From positions 815,501 through 879,500 of the forward strand of contig SDUX01000006.1 of NCBI GenBank assembly GCA_008729055.1: a DNA stretch of 64,000 nucleotides, written 5' to 3'. The notes beneath the pieces were generated by a model that made no database searches, was not told where the DNA came from, and saw only the letters and a list, made by a program, of their open reading frames with translations. This stretch comes from Pyropia haitanensis (lineage: Eukaryota > Rhodophyta > Bangiophyceae > Bangiales > Bangiaceae). A program made the position numbers and the translations under genes. Each line of letters opens with the position of its first letter. Position 1 is the first letter of the stretch. Positions 22,534-32,688 of the stretch are shown here, one piece after another.

Positions 22534-24171
22534 ATGGCGAGCGACCCTACGGAAGGCGTCGTCGCTATCTACACCGGGACGACGGTGGTCGTGCTGGCAC
22601 TGCTATCATCCGCGATGGAGCATTCCCGCTACGTCGACATGTTCACTTTGTCGTCGGGCATTTTGCACCTACACTTTTTTGGCTTGGTCGGCTGGGGCCT
22701 GGTGCTGTGGGCCATGGCCACTGGCCGGGCGAGCGCGAGCGCGGAGGAAGTATTTGTGTTTGCCTTGTTTACGTATGGTGCGATGTCCGAGATGGCGAAG
22801 CAAGCCCAACTTTGCGGATCGGCCGTCGACGCCGACCTCGTTGCCGCTGTTGTATGGGCGCAGCTGCTTGCCGCCAACCACAAGACGCACGAGCACGAAC
22901 GTCGGCTGAGGAACATGTCTAATGAGGAGCTGGATCTTGAAACCCGCATTCTAAATGCACGACTAGTGCCAGAGCCCTCGGGGCTACCGTCGGGGTGGCT
23001 CCGCAACAGACATCTCACCTTCCTGCTCATTGAGTGGATGATGGCCAACGTGAGAACGCCAGGGACTGAGCCGGACGGAACGGGGGAGGACCCGCCGCGG
23101 ACTTCACATGCTGAGACACCGCGCGCCAATGGTGACTGGCGGCAGAGGTTCAGCCGTTTCTCTCGTGCGTACGGCAAGCTGGTCAAGCTACTCATGCAGT
23201 ACGGGTGCAAAGAGATGGCCACGCTTCCCCTGCTTATCCTGTTCAGCTATTCACTGGGTCTAGTGTACTATTCGATTCTGAAGCAGGTGCTGGCCGCCCA
23301 GGTGAGGGCCGTCGTGGCGTACCGTTTGGCTCGCCGGTGGCTGCGGGTCTCCCTCCTTGGGCCACCTGAGAGCTTCCCTCACTGCAATGCGTGGAAGCTG
23401 TGGGCGCTCTCCACAGCGGTGAACAAGGCACAGGCGCGAGATCTCGCGTGCGCCATGACATGCCCGCAGGGGCGGACGCCAGACACCTGGACGGCAGCTG
23501 ACGCCCGGGCGGCGCTCCATCGCATCTGTGGGTTGGGCGGCGACGCCGGTGAGCAGCAGTCTGAGCAGTACCCTCGGATGTACCTGCGGTTGGGGCTCAG
23601 GCCATCGCGGGTGGGCCCGACCCTCCGGCAAGTGTTCCTCACCTTTGTCCTCGCCGCGATTAACCTGGCCGCCGATACCCCTGACGCGCCCGCCGCCTCG
23701 ACGGGCGCGGCGCCTGCGCCCGCGGCGCCGCCCTGCACACTCGACGACGTGATCGCTGGGCGCACAGCGGCCCTCGCGGCGCTGTACGCAGCCATGGCGG
23801 ACATCGTGGCTGGCCGCGGCGCCGTGCTGGTGGCGGAGCTCCAAGGCGGCCCGGACGCGCCACCGCATCGCGCAGACGAGGCGGACGACGACGGCACGCC
23901 GTCGCCCCCCCCCGCCGGCGGGTCGGCCGACGCGGCGGCGGCGGCATTGGCGGGCGGCAGCGATGGCAGTGTGGACGGCGGCGGCACGCCCTCCGCCCTC
24001 AGCGTGGGCGCTGCGGCCGCGGCGGCGGCGGTGGCGCCGCCGCCGCCCCCCGCCGACGGGTCGGTCGACGCGGTAGTGGCGGCGGCGGCGGCGGACGGGT
24101 CGCCGCGGTCGCCCCGTGCAGCGGGGACGGCCGAGGAGGGCGACGGCGCCGCGGCCGACCCGCCCGTCTGA
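22534..24171 (+). CDS. Multi-pass membrane protein of unknown family
   Basis: 545 residues from the ATG at 22534 to the TGA at 24169-24171, no break. Hydrophobic segments lie at about residues 8-28, 39-61, 71-88, 100-115 (weak), 228-248 and 364-382 (weak). Between them are a charged helix (ANHKTHEHERRLRNMSNEEL) and a basic stretch around 201-220. Residues 255-350 hold several Cys, Trp and Arg (CNAWKLWALSTAVNKAQ). The tail from about 383 is Ala/Pro/Asp low complexity. I do not recognise the family. Codon usage in the first 380 codons is clearly less G/C-biased at third positions than in the neighbours, while the tail is typical. The long intact frame and clean segments support a real gene. A channel or transporter-like role is possible but not shown. 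Confidence 0.75.
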   Translation: MASDPTEGVVAIYTGTTVVVLALLSSAMEHSRYVDMFTLSSGILHLHFFGLVGWGLVLWAMATGRASASAEEVFVFALFTYGAMSEMAKQAQLCGSAVDADLVAAVVWAQLLAANHKTHEHERRLRNMSNEELDLETRILNARLVPEPSGLPSGWLRNRHLTFLLIEWMMANVRTPGTEPDGTGEDPPRTSHAETPRANGDWRQRFSRFSRAYGKLVKLLMQYGCKEMATLPLLILFSYSLGLVYYSILKQVLAAQVRAVVAYRLARRWLRVSLLGPPESFPHCNAWKLWALSTAVNKAQARDLACAMTCPQGRTPDTWTAADARAALHRICGLGGDAGEQQSEQYPRMYLRLGLRPSRVGPTLRQVFLTFVLAAINLAADTPDAPAASTGAAPAPAAPPCTLDDVIAGRTAALAALYAAMADIVAGRGAVLVAELQGGPDAPPHRADEADDDGTPSPPPAGGSADAAAAALAGGSDGSVDGGGTPSALSVGAAAAAAAVAPPPPPADGSVDAVVAAAAADGSPRSPRAAGTAEEGDGAAADPPV

Positions 24172-24704
24172 CCTCCCCGCGCGGCGCCCGCGGATGGGGT
24201 GGCCGCCGCCTCGTCACCGCCGCCACCGCCGCCGCCGCCGCCGCCGTCGCCGCCGCCGCTGCCGCCGCCGTCGCCGCCGTCGAGATCGGCCTCTGCCGCC
24301 GCCGCGGCAGCGGCGGCGGTGCGCGCGACCGCCCCCCTACGCGGCGCGGCGGTCGTCGGGCGGCCGGCCGGCCGGTGGGGCGCCACGCCCGCTCGGCGCC
24401 GCTCTGACAATCTTGTCTTGATTTGTGTTGTTGTCTGGGGGGTGTCGCGGGGTGTGGGTCGACGGCGGCTCCCGTCGCTTTCTACGTGTAGGGGTGTCTC
24501 ATCCTTGAGCCGACAGACCCCATCGCACGGCGCAGCGCAGCTGCCTGCTAGCATTACCGTCCCCACTGCAACCCCCAACCAACGCGTACAGTCTACTGCC
24601 ACGCCCTTCAACCCCCTACGTCTCTGCCCACTGCCCGCGCCCCGCCGTTCCCCATCACGCCGCTCGACCGGCGGCACCGCCACCACGCGCCGACGCGCAC
24701 GCAC

Positions 24705-24778
<74 letters not shown>

Positions 24779-25268
24779 GGCGGCGGCGGCGGTGGTCGCG
24801 ACCGCCACCCTCCCCGCCTACCGCGTCGCCTTGTACACTGGGAAACGCGGCGGCGGCGGCCACTCGCCCTGTCGGCCGACAGCAGACGTGGGTGCGGGTG
24901 GTCACCGCGCCTCGGGTGAGCTGACCCCGCGCCACCCTCCCACCCGCGCTGGCGTCCAAGAGACGCGTGGCAACACAGGGGGCCCGCCGCGGCACGCCGC
25001 CACCGCCACAGCGCCGCGGCCGCCCGCCACAGCGCCGCGCCCACAAACCCGCCGCGGCCGCCGCACCCGCCCCACCGCGAGCACCGGCACGCCACCAATG
25101 GCGGCGGCGGCGGCGGTGGCGGCCACCGCCCTTGCCTGCGCGCGCTGCCAGCGCCCAACCCCCTCCCGGGCAGCACCCGCGGCCGCCGCGGCTAGCTAGC
25201 CACGCCCGCCACGCCCGCGCCGCCGCGCGGGTCCCCTACGCCGCGGGGCAGCGGCGACGCCCGCCGCC

Positions 25269-25315
<47 letters not shown>

Positions 25316-26640
25316 CACGCTCCCACCCCCCCCCCCCCCCCCCACGGGAGACCCCTCCCGCCGGTCCAACCCGCCGCCACGCCCCCCCCCCCCCACCGCG
25401 CCGACCGAGCACGCCGAGCGGCGACGGCCCCACGGCGGCGCGGCGGGCGTCGCGGACCGCCCCCCCCCACCCGCGTCCTTGCAACGTGGCAAACAACCCC
25501 CCCCCCCCCCCCCAAAAAAAAAAAAACCGAGGCGGCGACCGAGACCGCACCCCCCCCCCCCCCCCCCCCCCCCCGTCGCGACGCGGCGCGCCCGCCCGGT
25601 CGCGGGACTGTCCAAACCGCGGCCGCCCGCGGCGCGCCGCGGCGGCCGCGCCGCGGCGCTTCCCGCCACCGCCCGCGCGGCGCGCGTGCGCGCGGCGGCG
25701 GCGACGCGGCTCGCGGCGGCCGCGACCGCCGCGACCGCCGCGGCGGCGGCCGCCGCGGCCGGCGGCGCCCGCGTCCCGCGCCAAAAAAACCGTTGGCGGG
25801 CCGCCCCCGCCGCGGTGGCCGCGACGCCGCGCGGCCGCCGCCAGCCGCGGGCCCGTCTGGCGCGCGTCCCGCTGGCGGGCACGCGCGGCCGCCTCCCGCT
25901 GCCCGGTTCCCCCCCCCCCCCCCCCCCCGCCCCCCCCGCCGCCCTCCCCCGCCCTCGCTTTGCGACACACCCGCCGCGGCGCGGCCGCGGCGGGTCCGTG
26001 CGTGCGGCCGCCGCGGCAGGGGCACACGCGCCACGGCGGCGATGCGCCGCGGCGGCCGTTTTGTTTGTGCTGTTGGGTGGCCGCGGTGCGCGCCGCTCCC
26101 GCCAGCCCGGGGGGGGGGGGGCGCCGCTCGGCGGCCGCGCGCCCCGCCGCCGGCCGGCCGCCCCTTCTTTTGGAAACGCCCGCCGCCGCGCCGTCGCGGC
26201 CGCGGCACGTCGGTCACACCCATCGGCCGTCCCGCAGCGCACTGCTCGTCGTCGACGCGGCGTCTGTGTCCCACCGCACCACCTGCCACCCACCGCCCGA
26301 CTCCCCATCAGCAGCGCCCTCTCTCATCTCGTTGCTTCCTCCCCCTTCCCTTTCCCCCTGACGCTCCCTGACGTCTTTCCACCCGGGCCGGCCTCCCCCC
26401 TCCCTTCGTGTACCCTCCACACCTCGTATCGTGCCTGCCCCTGCCGTCACCCTCCTCACTCCCCATCCCCCCCCCGCCTTCCTTCACCCTCCTCGCCTCC
26501 CCCCGTTGTGTACCCCCGCCTCGCCTCCACCTGCCGTCGTCGTTTACCCTCCCCGCCTGCCCACCCCCCCCCCTCCCCCTTTGCTTTCCCTCCTCGCCTC
26601 CTCCCCCCCCCCACCCTTATCTCCCCTCCCCCTGGCAGCC
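24172..26640. other. Low-complexity spacer
   Basis: Holds (GCC)n and (CGG)n arrays (about 24220-24265, 24706-24771, 25255-25312), C runs at 25498-25513 and 25552-25574, an A12 tract at 25514-25525, and a C/T-rich stretch at 26290-26640 leading to the next ATG. Very long open frames on both strands arise from base composition alone. No gene is supported. Confidence 0.5.
24706..24771 (+). repeat. (CGG)n microsatellite, about 22 units
   Basis: Uninterrupted CGG repeat of 66 bases in a spacer. Confidence 0.9.
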
Positions 26641-26926
26641 ATGCCGTTCCGTGCCATGGTCCGCGGGCACCACCCCCACCCCCCCCCCCACCCCCCTCCG
26701 CCTTCGCCTCCGGCCCCCCCCTCTCCCGGCGCGCGTCATCACCCTGCGCCGCCCCCCCCCCTCCCCCCCCCCCCCCCCTTTGTCCCCGTCTTCCTTCCCG
26801 TCTCGAGCGCCGACTGGTGGGCGCCGCCCCCGTCGGGCCCGTCCGACTGGGACAGCCGCCCGACCCTGCGCCTCCACCCCGCCGACGCCGACGGCGGCGG
26901 CGGCGGCGGGGGCGGCAGCGGCGGCA

Positions 26927-26958
<32 letters not shown>

Positions 26959-28759
26959 AGCGGCCGCCGCAGCAGCGGCGGCTTGCGCGGCAGGCGCCGC
27001 CGGCCGCCGGCGTCGGCGTCCTTGTCTGGGGCGGCCATGACCGCCGCCGCCGCGGCTGACGGCGGCGGTGTGACGGCGCCGCGGCGGGGTGCGTCGTGGC
27101 GCGGGGGACGCGGCCGCGGCGGCGGCGGCGGCGGCGGTGGTGATGGCGGCGGCGGCGGCGGTGGTAGTGGCGGTGGCGGCGGCGGCAGCGGGGGTGGCAG
27201 CGGGGGTGGCGGCGGCGGCGGCGTCTCGGCGGCGGCGGCGCCGCCGCCGCGGTCACCCCGCGGCGGCCGCACCTCACGGGCGGCCTCCTGGGCGAGCGCC
27301 CCGCCATCGTCCTCGTCACGGTCGGTAGCGGCGGCGCGGCGGCGGCTCGCCGCCGCGCCCCGCGCCGTTGCCGCCGCCGTCGGCCGTGTGCTGTCGCCGT
27401 CGCGGCGTGCGCCGGCGGGCGGGCCTGCCGACGGTGGCGGTGGCGACGGCGTCGGCGGTGGGGGTGGTGGCGGTGGCGGTTTGGGTGCTGGTGTTGGTGG
27501 CCGTGGCAGTGGCGGCGTTGGGGGGGGGAGCAGCCGCGGCAGCTGGCGCCGCGGCTACCGTGGTGCCGCCGCCGGTCGGGGGCGGAGGGGGGAGGGCGCG
27601 TCTGCGGATGTGGACGCGGCGCGCGTGGCGGCGGGCTGGGTCGCCCCTGCTGATGTGGCCGAGCCGCTGCCCGCCCCGCCGACGGCGGCCGCGGTAGCCG
27701 CGGCGGCCGCCGCCGCCGCGGCGGCGGGGGCGGCCGTCGCGGCGGGTACGGGGCTCGCCACGCCCGCCGCCACCACCACCACCGCCGCCGCCGCCGCCAC
27801 CGAGCCGTCGCCGCCGCCACCGCCACCCCCGCTGACGGTGGTGGTGCCCGCCGCGGCGGCGGCGGGCATGCCCGCCGGCCGCCCGCCGCCGCCGCCGCTG
27901 CCCTTCCCAGCGGCCGCCCACCCCGTGGCGGCCGCCGCGGCGTCCGTGCCGCCGCCGCCGCCGCCGCCGGCCGCCGCCGCCGCGGCGGCGGCACGCCGTA
28001 GCGGCGCGGATGGCAAGGGCGGGGGGGGGGGGGGGTCGCCGCCCCCTTTGGCGCCGTCCACCCGGCGTACACGGCGTACGCGTCGCCGTGGGCGGCCACC
28101 GTGGCGGGCGGCGACGGCGGCGGCGGCGGCGGTGGTGGTGGTGGCGGCTGGGCCACCGCCGCCGGCTATGATGAGGGCGCCACCGACGTGCTGGCGGCGC
28201 GCCCGGCGGGCGCGGCGGCGGCGGCACCGGCGGCGGCGGCGGCACCGGCGGCGGCGGCGGCACCGGCGGCGGCGGCGGCGGCGCCCCCGCCCCCCCCTCC
28301 CAGCCGCGGCCACCGTCGCCGCCCCCGCTGGCAGGGTCCGCCAGCCGCCGCCCGCGGCGGCGGCCGCCCGCGGCGGCGGTCGTGGCGGCAGCCGCGGCGG
28401 CGGCGGCCGCGACGGCCGACGCGCCCGCCGCGGGCGCGGCGCGGGGCGCCGACGGCGGGGCGGATGAAAACGTGGCGCCCGCCGGCGGCGGCGGCGGTGG
28501 TGGTGCCGGTGGTGGTGGTGGTGGTGGTGGTGGCGGCGGCGGCGGCCGCCACGGGCACGTGGAGTATACGGTGGCGCTCAAGGGCGGCCGCGGCCGCGGC
28601 GGCCGGGAGGGGTGCTGCAAGGGTGCGAGGGGGGGTGGCGGCCGCTGCCGCCCGGGCTGCGCGTGTGGGGGGCGGGGGGAGGGTGGCCGCGGCGGCTGGG
28701 CGCCAGACGCGGTCGGCGTGGGGGGGACGGAGGTGTGGGACGCGGCGAGCTGGGTGTGA
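26641..28759 (+). CDS. Low-complexity unknown protein with a C-terminal Cys cluster
   Basis: The ATG at 26641 follows a pyrimidine-rich leader (MPFRAMVRGHH). A Trp/Asp/Pro segment (SSADWWAPPPSGPSDWDS) near 26810 is not what random GC-rich frames give. Long Gly, Ala and Pro runs follow. Around 28035-28210 another frame carries FGAVHPAYTAYASPWAAT and GWATAAGYDEGATDVLA. From about 28430 a third frame carries GADGGADENVAPAG, HVEYTVALKGG and the cluster GCCKGARGG with CRPGCACGG, then a stop at 28757-28759. A single gene with two or more frame changes at G/C runs is the best explanation. Family unknown. The Cys cluster recalls part of a CXC domain but has too few cysteines to call. Confidence 0.4.
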
Positions 28760-29407
28760 CGCGACGCCCGGGGGGGGGGGGGGGGGGCGCGCGGTGGGGG
28801 GGGGGGGGGGGGGTGTGTCGGGAGGGGCGCCCGCGGTCGCGACGAGCGGCGGCCGCCCGCCCGTGGCGGGCGGCGGCGTTGGCGGGGCGGCGCCGACGGG
28901 ACAGGCGTCCCCAGCGGTGCGCGTTGGCGGGGCGTGGACGGCCGCCGCCGCGGTGCGCGGCGGCGGCCGGCGCCGTCGCGTGGGGCGCCGCGGCCACGCC
29001 GCCGCGTGCCGCGGCGGGACGCCACTGACACCAGCGGGACGCGCGCGTCGACGGCGAGCCGAGACGGGTACAGACCTGGAGCAGAGCGGCGGAGGATCTC
29101 CCCGACCCCCATTTGGCGGGTGGCGTTAAAAAAACAAACTCGACGGGGCCTCCCGTTTGCGCCGCGCCACCCACCCGGCGCGTCCACGAGGCGTCGCCGC
29201 CCCCGTCGACCGCCGCCCGTCGTGGCCGCCGCCGCCGCGACCGCCGCGACGCCCACCCCCCCCCGCCCCCCGGTCCCTCGCTCCCCACCGGTTGGTGTCC
29301 CCCCCCCCCCCCCCCCCCCCACCTCCCGTGTTACTAGTAACCTCCGCCACCACCGCCCCCCGCCTTCCTCCTCCCCCAGCCGCCGCCCCCTCCCCCTCCT
29401 AGCCCCA
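28760..29407. other. Spacer between two plus-strand genes
   Basis: G runs at 28771-28787 and 28797-28813, GC-rich sequence, a short AT-richer patch at 29040-29150 (including A7 at 29129-29135), then a C/T-rich leader up to 29407. No gene is supported. Confidence 0.45.
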
Positions 29408-30021
29408 ATGCCGCCGCCCGTGGCGTTTGTCGTTGCCCTTGCCGCCCCGCGGCTGCCGCCGCGTGGCGCCGCCCGCGCGGCGCGGCCGGCACGCCCACCC
29501 CCACAGGCGCGGCCACCGCGGCGTCCGCCGCGGCCGACCGCGGCGGCGACACCACCGGCGGGGCCAACCCCCCCCCCCCCCCCCCCCCCCCCCAGGGTCC
29601 CCCCCCACCCTACCGCCACCCCTTCCGCCGCCGCCGCCGCCGCCGCCGCTGCGGCGACCCCCCCCCCCCCCCCCCCCGGCGACGCCAACAACGCCCACAC
29701 CCGCCACCACCACCACCACCACCACCACCACCACCACCACCACCACCACCGCCGCCGCCGGCGCCGCCGCCCCCACCCGCCGCCGCCTCCGCACCTGCCG
29801 CCGCTGCCGTGGGCAGTACGACCCCGCCACCAACGGGCCGACCGCGTGTACGGCGCACGCGGCGGCGTATACGGGCGACTCGGTGCGCAAGGGCGACTGG
29901 GGGGGGCGGGGGGGGGGGGGACCGCCCGCGCGGCACCGCGTTTTTTTGGTGGTGCTGTGGGGAGCCGGACGTTGACCACCCGGGGTGCGTGCGGGGGCCG
30001 CATGTGGGGTATGGCGAGTGA
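29408..30021 (+). CDS. Small protein with a CHORD-like C2-CH-CC-CH zinc motif
   Basis: A likely start is the ATG at 29408 (MPPPVAFVVALAAPRLPPRG). Pro and Thr runs follow, including the (CCA)n tract. The domain begins in one frame at about 29787: CRRCRGQYDPATNGPTAC (Cys codons at 29796 and 29805), TAHAAAYTG. It resumes in another frame at 29941: FFWWCCGEPDVDHPGC, RGPHVGYGE, ending at the stop 30019-30021. The order CxxC, Asn, CxxH, Tyr-x-Gly, Trp-Cys-Cys-Gly, Gly-Cys, His matches CHORD-related zinc modules seen in many eukaryotic proteins. The switch lies in the G runs at 29899-29919. Both halves being in the right order makes chance unlikely. Function unknown; CHORD proteins often bind chaperones. 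The chain before the domain is uncertain because C runs at 29569-29592 and 29658-29677 also shift the frame. Confidence 0.55.
29704..29750 (+). repeat. (CCA)n microsatellite
   Basis: Pure CCA repeat of 47 bases; in the frame of the zinc motif it encodes a Thr run just before the cysteines. Confidence 0.85.
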
Positions 30022-30259
30022 GGCGGGGGTGTGCGCAGCCGGGGGGGAGGGGGGCGGGGGGGATTGTGTGCCTGGCCGCGGCCGCGGCCGCCCGCGGCGT
30101 GGGCGGCGTGACGCCGCGCCGCGGTTTTCTGTATCGTCGTCCACACGCGGTGTCCGCGTCGGGTGCGCGGCGCCGCGGTCGAGTAGGCGCCGCTCGTCCC
30201 CCCACCCCCCCCCCCCCGCCCCCCTGTCCCGCGCCCCGCAACGGACGCCTCTCAAGTAC

Positions 30260-30260
30260 A

Positions 30261-30292
<32 letters not shown>
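30260..30292 (+). terminator. AATAAA-like hexamer fused to a genomic A30 tract
   Basis: AATAAA at 30260-30265 runs directly into 30 A residues (30263-30292), in the 352-base convergent gap between the zinc-motif gene (ends 30021) and the RND gene (ends about 30374). It may serve as the polyadenylation signal of the plus-strand gene. It could instead be a retroposed poly(A) tail or simple A repeat. The sequence is certain, the role is not. Confidence 0.35.
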
Positions 30293-30296
<4 letters not shown>

Positions 30297-30373
30297 GGGC
30301 CGCGGCAGGCAGCGGCCGCGTGCACCTGTCCGCGCCCCCGTCCCCCCCTCCGCGGGCACGGCACACCGACTCA

Positions 30374-31768
30374 TCAGCGCCGGCCACCACCCCCCCCCCC
30401 CCCCCCCCCCTCGCGGCGTCCCCCGGTCGAGCCGTCTGCCGACGAGCCGCTGCCGCTGCCGCTCGTCGTCAGGCCCGCCCCGTCCTCTTCCATCGCCACC
30501 ACCCACCCGCCGCCGCCACCCCCGTCTGGGATACTGTCGCCGTCCCCGCCGCGGTGGCGCCCCGCGTGGCGCTGCCGCTGCCGCCACCGCCGCTGCCGCT
30601 GCCGCCGTCGCCGCCGCCACCGCCGCGCACTGCCGCGGGAAGAGCGCGCGTCGATCGCGGCGGCGGCGGCGGGCTCGTCGACAGACGGGGCGCCGCCGCC
30701 GCCGCCGTCGCCGCCGCCGCCGCCGCCGCCGCCGCTGCCCTCCATGGCGGCCCCCCAGTGGGCGGCAGCCTCGGCGCCGTCGCCGCTGCTGCTGCTGCGG
30801 TGGGATCCCCCCCCCCCCCCCGCCGACGGCGTCGCCGTCTGGGACCAGGTCAGCGGCCACGGCGACGACGAGCCCGACGACGACGCGCTCGTCGAGCGCG
30901 ACGATGATGGCAACGGCGACAGCGACCGGTACCGCCGGTGGTGGCCCGCCGCCCGCCGCCGGTGGTACGCGTGACACCGCGGGTGGTCGCCGTGCGCGTG
31001 CGGCGCGTCGGCCGCCACGCCCGCCGCGGCCGCCGCCGAGCCGCTGCTGCCGCGGCGGGGTTTGGCCCAGCCGCCGGCCGCCGCGGCGGCCGCGGCGGTG
31101 CCGGCCGCCGCCGACGGGGCCAAGGCCGACGCGGGCGACGGCGTGGCGGCGGCGGCGGCGGCCGGCGGCGATGCCGCCGCGGCGCCCCCCCCCCCCCCCC
31201 CGCCCGGCGCGACAGGGACCGAGGCGCGTGACGCCGGGTCGTCCCCCCCCCCCCCCCCCCCGCAGCCACGCCGTCGGCGGCAGCTGCAGCGGCGGCGGCG
31301 GCGGCAGCGCCCACCCCGGCAGGGGCCCCCCCACCCGCAGCAGCAGCGGCGTCAGCAGCAGCCCATTCACCGCCGCCGCCGCCACCCCCAGCAGCCACCC
31401 GTCCGCCACCGTCGGCCGCACCGCGGCGGGGCCCGGCGGCCCCCCCCCCCCCAACGGCGCCCCCCCCGCCGCGGCCGCCGCCGACGCGGCCCACACCGCG
31501 CCCGCCGCGGCGGCGGCGGCGGCCGACCCCCACACCGCGCCCGGCGCGGCGGCGCCGAGCGCGGCCGCCGCGCGGCGGCGGCGGCGCGGGCCAAACCAGG
31601 CGCCGCTCGCGTCGCCGCGGAGCGCCGACGCCACCGCCGCAACGGGGGACCGCAGGGCGGCGCGGGGGCCCGCCGCCGCGGCGGGGGGGGGGAGGCCGCC
31701 GGGGGTGGTCGCCGACGACGCGGAGCTGCGGCCGCTCGGCCCGCGCGCGCGCTTGGCGGGCCACCCGC

Positions 31769-31829
<61 letters not shown>

Positions 31830-32644
31830 CAGCCCCACCGCCGCCGCGACGCCGCTGTGGGCGCTGCCGCCGCCGGACGTGGGCTCCCCCCCCTCCCCAC
31901 CCCCCCCCTCCCCCGGCGCGACCATGTACGCGTACGCCACGTGCAGCGACACGGTCGCGGTCAGCCCCCCCGTCAGCGCCAGGTGCACGAGCGTCACCGC
32001 ACACACGGGTCGGCCCGCCGCGACGCCCACCGCCGCCGCCTGCGCCACCGCCGCCGCCGCGGCCGTCACCACCGCCGCCGTCAGCCGCGCGCTGCGCGTG
32101 GCCGCCCCCACCACCGCCGCGATCGCCGCGGTCGCCGCGGCGACCGTCGCGGCCGCGTCGTGGCCGACCGTCGCGGGCTCCTCCGTGTCGGCAAAGAGGC
32201 GGCCAACGAGGAAGGCGGCGTTGCCATTGACCGCCGCCGCCGCGACCGCGGCGCGCGCCGACGCGGCCGCCGCCGCCGCGTCGTCGGGCGTCGACACGTT
32301 CCAAAACGCAAACCGCTGGCGGCCGCCATTGATGCGCAGCAGCCGCGCCGCGGGGGGGGTCGCCTCCGCGGGGGCGGGGGGGGGTTCCCCGCCGCCGCCC
32401 CCGCCGCCGGGGGTGGGCGTCGCCGTCGCGACGGGCGTGACCGTCGGCGCGGTGCCGACGGTGCCCGCCGAGCACGGCACCCGCACGCGGCCGCCGGCGC
32501 GGGGGGGGGCCGCCGCCGCCGCCGTCGCCGCCGCGTCGGCGCGGCCCGCGTCGGCCGCGGCGGGCGCGCCGGCCGGCGCGCCGGCGCTGTCGGTGGCGCC
32601 CCCCCCTCCCCCCGCACTGTCACCGCCGCTGTCGTCGCTGCCGT

Positions 32645-32688
<44 letters not shown>

